Source: Prunus persica
Taxonomy: Eukaryota > Streptophyta > Magnoliopsida > Rosales > Rosaceae
NCBI RefSeq assembly: GCF_000346465.2
Contig: NC_034009.1
Coordinates: 46,282,240-46,346,239 of the forward strand
Length of the DNA: 64,000 nucleotides
Direction: 5' to 3'
Position numbers and translations under genes: made by a program. Positions within the stretch are counted from its first letter, which is position 1. Each line of letters starts with the position of its first letter. Shown in pieces: positions 57,375 through 64,000 of the stretch. The notes under the pieces are model-generated. The model searched no databases and was not told the origin of the DNA. It was given only the letters and a program-made list of their open reading frames with translations.

Positions 57375-60300
57375 TTAGATAAGCTTCTTCTTTAGGAAAA
57401 AACTCTTCAAATGCCATAACTGAAGAGTTGAAACTATAATGCAGACAGCCAAGGACATCATACTGAACCATGCCACTCTCGCGTTAGTTCTTTCACTCAC
57501 GTCCCTCATCTCTGATTCTCTGAGAATACATCCAAAACAAAAACAAGGAATAAGTTAGAGCACAAATACAGTACAGGAAATGTAGACATTCCTATTAGGT
57601 AGGTAAACATTACCTGCCCTTGAGGTAGAGTAGATTCTCATGGATTGCCTCCACTGCTCCTTCAAGTTTCCGCAGCTCGAGCTCAAGACCCTATACTTGG
57701 GCAATGTTAGTCCATGTCTGTGTTGGCAATTAAATATCCAAAACACTCGAGTCTTTTAGTTTAGTCAAGTGGGTGAAAATTCTAAGTGAAGTTGAATCCC
57801 AAGAACTGTGCAGAAGATCAAGCATTGCTGCATATTGAAGTAAGTTAACTATTGGTTTCCTATTTCTCCCATTACTGAATGCGATTTGTCATATAATACA
57901 TTTGTGAAAGGTATTTGTGCAGGCAGATTTTCAGCAAAAAATCGAGCAGCCAAATTTTCTGATAAATAACGATTGAGCCTATAGCCCAATACATTTTAAA
58001 TTTTCATTCAATTGTTTTTTTTTCCTCTCATTCAAATGGTGTCTCACAGAGAGTTTTCATTGTAACGCCAATTTTTGGAATGTCAATTTCAATGTACTTT
58101 GCATTCTTTATTGATTTAAAACCTCCCCGCTTGGCCACAACCTACTTCTGAATATACTGGGATTCTTAGAAGTGCCATAAAAGGTATACAAACTTTAGGA
58201 TCTTGATCATAATTTCTGCATTAGAACTTGTGTCTTGGTGGAGATCAAGATGGATAAATTCCGTAAAGAAGCTTCTTTTTTTTTTTCCCCTTGGAATTTG
58301 TCCAGGAGAATGAGGGTGGAAGTTGAGATCACTTGAAGAAACCATAGCAATGGCAAAAGAGATGAGTGCATCTATTGTATGAGACCCGTTTAACCTTAGA
58401 AAATAATTTAGGTCCATCATGAGTCAAGGTATAGAAAATAATACTTCTAGTCAAGGGCCAAATAAACAAAAAAAATATGTATACACAGAAGTAGATCATT
58501 TGATGAATCGTTGTGCAAGTACAAATGTGGAGTTTCATTTGGTTGTTAATGTTATTCTCATGGTGGGCTTTTATGTTTTGGCCAGCTTTTGTTGTGGAAT
58601 TTTGCTGCTGGATCTCGTTGTTTTCCCTTTTGGGTTGCCCATGTAAAGGCTTGTGCACGTTACTTTACTGATTAGCGATTGACTGTGCGCCAAGCAATTC
58701 AAGTTTCTGTATACATTTTTCTAACATTCATGTAGGCTTGGATAGCTTCAAGACTTAACTCCATTGCATGCTTAAGCTGTATGTTTGTTGATATATTTGT
58801 TAGGGTGATTTGATGGCAATTAGATTAGTTAATACTGTGTTTCTGAGTGATTCAAAAAATTCTGATTAGACACCTATTCACCTCTCTAGGCTAGTTTAGC
58901 TTTATAGCGATCTACCTCTGGTGGGCGGATACATAGAAACAAGCAAAATCAAGCTTAGGGATGCAAAAGAAAATATGAAAGTAAAGATTGCTGGAAACTT
59001 TAGTAGCAATGGGAATGGTATAACAATAATCGTATGAAAGCACCAACTAGCCCAGCTAATGGTCTCTAGGTAGCATATGTTGCACCTAAGAGACCAGCGT
59101 TCTACGTATTGAGTCTATATACACTAGTACTGAAGCTGGAAAGTGCAAGGCATAGATAAATGTTACCATTACTAAAAGCAATACACACATATAAGTATAG
59201 GTCAGCATCCTGGGAAAAAAAAAATTACACATAGGGTTTAGATCTAAATTTTTTTTTTTACAGAATCGAAATATGAGGGTTTAGATCTAATTACATCCAA
59301 GGGACCTAAGTAGAAAACAAGATGTTTGTCATCACACAATCAAATGATGTGGCAATAACATGGAAATTTAAAACAAAAATCAGTTTAAAGAATTTGAAAA
59401 AAAGAATTGTGTAAACAGAAAATTAGCTCAATATTTTTTTTCTTCTTCTTTAATAACGCTTATCTTCCATTGCAGATATGCAACTTCTCAGCCATAGATG
59501 AATTTTGAACAATATGACAATAGAATTAATAAACTTCGACAAAAAAAATCAAGAGTAAACACTTGTATAGTTTTAATGTCTCTATTGTGTAGTTCATCTG
59601 AAACACTAGCCTGATCAAAAGTTCAGTGACTGGCCCTATCACAACTTTTGGAAACAATCATCATGATTTGGAATGGAAAATAGAGATCCATCCATCCATC
59701 TCTATAAGAAGTGCAAAATTCACTCCTAATCAAGAAGTTGGAAAATTAAAGTGTTAACACAAAAACCAAGCATAGAAACAAATTGTAAATCTTCCATTAG
59801 ATTGCTAAATTGTTGTAATTTTCTCATTGAACAAACTTATAAATTGCCCATCAATCTTGGGGAACCATGGCAGAGATTAAGTTTTTTCTTTCTGCTAACA
59901 TGGAGGTCTATGGCAGGGAAGTAACAATGGTGTAGGGCATAGAAGAGGGTGGAGGCTGAAGGTGTTTACGTTGTTAGCATATTACTCTTTTATCAACATA
60001 TTTTATTAATTGAAAGTTTAATTAAATTCCATGCCATTGCCACATCACTCTGTAGTATAAAGAGAATCATCTTAACTTTTATGTAAGACCCTTGGATTTT
60101 AAAATATCTAAAGGCTATAAAGAAGTGTGAAAATGTATGTAAAGAGCTTTGTCCCAGGATCCTAACCCTATATGTATATATATTCTATAAAAAGAATTAA
60201 GTGCTTACCTCAATCTTCTCCTTTCTTGCTACTGATTCCCAATCCTTAGCTGCAATTCCAGTTTTCCAGTCAATGTTGACACTTACTCCACCACCTCCAG

Positions 60301-62938
60301 GATTATTACCATCAACCCAAAAACATGCCAGGTAGTTTCCAGCCTCATGAGTTGTGAATGCAAACTGACCATGTGTTGAATTCTCCTTTTGATGAAGATT
60401 GTTCCCATATGGTGATGTCACCTAAAGGAAGCACAAGAAGTACTATTTAAAGTTTGAAGAAAGCAGAACCAAATTTAAGACGAAAAAGTAATTACACAAG
60501 TCAAACGGAACAACAGTTGTTTAACACTTCATTTGCAATTTTTCCAGTAATGTTTTCTTTTGCAATCTAAAGGGTTTATCCATAGCTGAAAAATATAATG
60601 GTTAATTAACTTGACTACAAACAAAACTTTGCTCAAGAAGTCGGCTAAGTCCCTCCTAAGACATCAACTTACGGGTTTGAATCCCATGTAAGTATCTGAT
60701 GTTCAGCGATAATACCTTCTGTCAAGTTTCCTAATTTTAGAATTCTAGAGAAGAAAAACAGAGAAATACTAATATAAAATTTCCCAATACAGACCAGAAC
60801 CCATTTGGACTTACTAGAAATCACTAAGATGGCCAATGGTTTTATTGTTACCAGATTTACTTAAAGCTTTACCCCAGCTAAAAAGGTCTAAGAGACTATG
60901 CAGCCAAAACCTGCAGATCTCAGCAACTGCCCCTTTGACAGTTGACATAACCCCTTTTTGATAGAGACTAGAACCTGGAAACTCCTTGGTAAATGGCTGA
61001 CCACATTGGAAATTCTTTGACAACTGACCAGCAACAAAAGCATCCAAGTAGTATCCAAGATCCAAGGTTAAATGTACTCCACCACCAATGAAAAATGCGT
61101 AGTCATTACTACTACATTTTAGATTTCCTATTTCCTTAATGTTTACAAAAGGGCAGGAGCCAATCAACTAAATATTGGGTAATGGTGGGAATGCTTAAAG
61201 TTGCAGTCTCCCTGTGATAAAGATTGTTCCCATAAGGCAATGTCACCTAAAGAACAAGAATAAAAAATCTCAAATGAAAACATAATATCCAAGTCAAATG
61301 ATATAGAACTCGTCAATGTAATTACTTTCTCTTTAAAACTTCATTTTCAATTTGCCACTATTTTCCTTTTGCAATTTAGAGTTATCCATACGGGAAAATC
61401 TACAGCTCAACTAACTTGAATGAAACAAAGTAATAACAGGATTGAATATTGTATAAGCATCTAATGTTCTAGCAAAATGTATCTTTTCTCCTGTTGGCTA
61501 ATATTAGAATTCCTTTTTTAAGGAGGTTAATATTAGAATTCTAGAGAAGAATTGTAATATTAAAAAGTACACTTCAAACAAAGCTGATACCAATGAACAA
61601 CAACCACTCAGCCACTGTTCCCAATACAGGCCAGAGAATCCCTTGGACTTACTAACTCCCACTAAGATGGCCAACAGTCTTATTGTTGAAAAAAATTGTG
61701 ACCCGGCTAAAGGTGGACGTAATCCTGCAACCAAACTTGCAGATCAAAGCAATTTCCTTGACAGAACTTGTATTTGTTCTAGAACCTGGCAAGTCCTTGG
61801 TGTTTGGCTGACCACATTGGAGATACTTCCACAGCAAACTGAACAAGGGCTAAGGTTGCCACTGTCAAATACCAAAGCAGTATACCTTTGAATGATTGAT
61901 GCATCGGAATCTATTTACGCTTATGCAGACAATGCAGAAATATAAATAAGTCCACAATATGAATCCCAAGTTGATTCCATTTTCACACAAAAAAAGCAAG
62001 AAACATATAAAGCAGAAGACAAGATCCGATTATTACATTTTAAATCTTCTTTTCTTCTTAATTTTACACAAGGACAGAAAAAACCAATCCACTATATATT
62101 GGGTTTTATTGATAATATATGCATCTACGTACTTACAATTAGGGATGAAAATTAAAACCTACAAGTCTGACTTTCTAGAATATTAGTTTTGATGTTTAAT
62201 TTCCTGTTTCCAATTAAATTAGGATGTCACCTATTAGAAAGCTTATGTCTTTTCCTTTCTAGTGCACACCAACATGGTGACATTTTGACCGCTTAAGTAT
62301 AGAAACAGCATGGTATACAAAGTTAAACAGAAATTTACTCAACTCTCCCCTCCCCCACACAAAAATTGCAGCTCACATAGCAGACATCCAAAGACTTCAA
62401 GCCAAAAGCTGTTTCAATAAGCTACTCAAGCTAAGGATTCTGGACCTTTACGTGGATATGCATTATAAAATCACTCCATTTTATGAGCCCATAGATATCA
62501 AATCATCAAAGCATTGTTGAAAGAGTTTAGGCATTGAATCGTAGACCTCCTTCCCCCCTCTCTCTTTTTTGGGTTTCCAGAAAACCTTAAAGCAAAAGAT
62601 AAGGCAAAGCTTCAATGCAATGCCCAAAAGAAGATGGCTTAATTCAAAGATCAACATGAAATACACGAAATTAAAGCAAATTAAAATAAAACCAAGCTGA
62701 ATTTAAAGGAAAGGGGTTGGAGCGAACAGACCTTGGCGGAGATGGTGGGGGTGTGGGAGTGATCGTCGGGAATGACGACGTAATCGGCCAAAACGACGAC
62801 GTTGTTCTGGATTTCCTCAGAAACGCACTTCGTGCCGGAGGAGGGTAAGGTCAACCAAATGGCTTGACTCGTCCGTACCAAGCACAGGATCAAGAAAATG
62901 ATGGCAACCGAACTCCCACTCGCACTCGTACTCGTCAT
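57375..62938 (-). CDS. p24 delta-family transmembrane emp24-domain protein, copy 2
   Basis: Four exons, 62732-62938, 60209-60421, 57614-57690 and 57375-57519, give 213 residues. The domain plan matches copy 1: signal peptide ([15 protein letters not shown]), GOLD domain ([20 protein letters not shown]), coiled-coil neck ([20 protein letters not shown]), membrane span ([20 protein letters not shown]) and a tail ending FFLKKKLI with FF and KKxx sorting signals. Exons 2, 3 and 4 have exactly the lengths of copy 1, while introns 1 and 2 have grown to about 2.3 and 2.5 kb. The p24 copies diverge mostly in the signal peptide and around [13 protein letters not shown] loops. Both look functional. Intron 1 contains duplicated segments and an exon 2 relic (see 61199-61246). 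Confidence 0.94.
60780..61930 (-). repeat. Internal duplication in intron 1 of p24 copy 2
   Basis: Segments at about 60825-61070 and 61655-61930 resemble each other and 55005-55300 in intron 1 of p24 copy 1. Shared blocks include CACTAAGATGGCCAA, CTGCAGATC, GTTCTAGAACCT (or ACTAGAACCTGG), ACCACATTGGA and GAACAAGGGCTAAGG. The same intron module is therefore present once in copy 1 and twice in copy 2. Confidence 0.75.
61199..61246 (-). pseudogene. Relic of p24 exon 2 inside intron 1 of copy 2
   Basis: After a preserved acceptor (TTCTTTAG|GTGAC) the minus strand reads [16 protein letters not shown]. This lines up with the first 16 residues of exon 2 of copy 1 ([16 protein letters not shown]) and copy 2 ([16 protein letters not shown]). 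The match then stops. The intron DNA beside it also matches the DNA beside real exon 2. It is a leftover of a third p24 copy from unequal crossing-over. If its acceptor were used in splicing, the message would be disrupted. Confidence 0.85.
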
Positions 62939-62941
62939 CGC

Positions 62942-62983
<42 letters not shown>

Positions 62984-64000
62984 TTTTCTCTGTACAGAAA
63001 TCAGAAATTAAGTTAAGAAATCTAACCAGCATAAACAGTTGGTCTTTGAAGATTGCGAAGACCAAACCAGCATAAACACTTTGGATCTATCGCTCACAAG
63101 TTGCTTGCTTCTCTCAATTTCTTCTTACCCTTTACTAAGGTTAATTTCATGTAGATCCCACTCAAGTTTTGACTTATTTAAATCTAACCCCGCCATTTGC
63201 ACTTATTCCACCAGCTTTCATTAATTATTATTAACTTTTAGGTTGCCTATATTGTCACGGACCCGCTATTTTACGGCTGTAGCCTGCAAGTAGGAGGGGC
63301 CCATTTCCGCCAAGCCCAGTCTATATAGCCCAACCCGTTATATCTTTGCACATACAATTGAATATGTGAGTTGACTTTTAGTACTGTCTAGATACGATGT
63401 ATGATCCTGGTCATCAGTTCAAGACAAGGATTGGCCAAATCATCTCAGAGTTGTGTAGTTCTCTTCATAGCAATACAAGTATTATTTCTCCCAAATCTCT
63501 GAGTGTTCTTTGTGTTCTTCTTTCCTTTTGGTGTTCGACATTATTTTGCCGGTTTCAGGCTGACTTAGCTTATTTAAGATATCGATCAAGTCTAAGGCTG
63601 CACAGTTTGAGGTGCCCAAAAATTAGTTTTTTCCTCCAATGTTCACCCCAACATCTAAATCCACCACTTTCCATCCATTCTTCCATCAATTTAAGTCATG
63701 TGCTATGTGTTAGAAATGTGCCGTAAATGCCAATCATTAGATTAAATCTTTCATGGAAACTTCATTTAAATTAACCATTTAGGTTAAACACTTAAGGGCA
63801 GGTATCTCAACTCAGGTCTCCAGATGGCGATCATTAGCCTATTGCCAAGTCCATGGATTCGTGAGAAAAGAAAGGTGATTTAGAGATGTTAGATGTGGAG
63901 AAACCTCTCTCTGTAACCCACACCATGAAAGTTTTCGGTCATAGAATCGTTCAATTGGACATTGATGAACTGCAACGACTATTACACACTATATATGCTC
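62939..64000. other. Upstream region of p24 copy 2, no gene recognised
   Basis: A CT microsatellite at about 62945-62979 adjoins the start codon, as in copy 1. Farther out no open frame has family features. Confidence 0.55.

Noticed and set aside
61504..61891. Open frames in intron 1 of p24 copy 2
   Set aside because: They fall in the duplicated intron module and are not conserved between its three copies.

Overview
This is a plant nuclear genome window from a eudicot, most likely a woody rosid and quite possibly Rosaceae. The reasons are AT-rich DNA, interrupted genes with canonical GT-AG introns, plant-only families (RETICULATA-related, TOPLESS, DUF7036, UCP015417, chloroplast rhomboid) and many small transposons. 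The lineage is inferred from general character, not from a database match.

Layout. 1.7-2.5 kb: an intronless ELO-type fatty acid elongase (minus), followed by a 287-bp candidate Helitron. 4.6-5.7 kb: an F-box protein (plus). 6.4-7.65 kb: a broken UCP015417/vWA gene (minus). 8.2-15.6 kb: an eight-exon RETICULATA-RELATED gene (minus), reconstructed exon by exon with consistent phases. 16.5-16.9 kb: a fold-back MITE. 18.05 kb: a RING-H2 E3 ligase (plus). 20.06-22.98 kb: a nine-exon chloroplast rhomboid protease, RBL10-like (plus). 33.4-40.0 kb: a five-exon proline-rich DUF7036-type membrane protein (minus). 43.0-46.7 kb: a dead hAT transposon with matching terminal repeats and target-site duplication, followed by a headless NEP1/EMG1 rRNA methyltransferase relic. 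50.8-52.3 kb: an F-box/LRR protein (plus). 53.6-62.9 kb: two tandem p24-delta cargo receptor genes (minus), with a relic of a third copy inside an intron.

The unusual part is 24-32.6 kb. It is a mosaic with no intact gene. It holds three truncated, intron-containing pieces of cytosolic glucose-6-phosphate isomerase, a copy of one exon of the DUF7036 gene about 9 kb away, a TOPLESS-related WD40 fragment on the other strand, and at least three small exon-like pieces of unrecognised genes. The pieces are interleaved with at least seven copies of a palindrome-rich repeat. That repeat has a GC palindrome (core CCGCCTAGGCGG) followed by AT-rich ~43-bp units, each carrying TATAGCCG-nn-CGGCTATA with conserved arms and a variable centre. 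Introns are retained, so the copying was at DNA level. This mosaic and its repeat family are the best candidates for something undescribed.

The genes are independent nuclear loci and I see no pathway cluster. Gene models rest on family resemblance, splice signals and phase agreement read by eye; no database search or transcript data were available.
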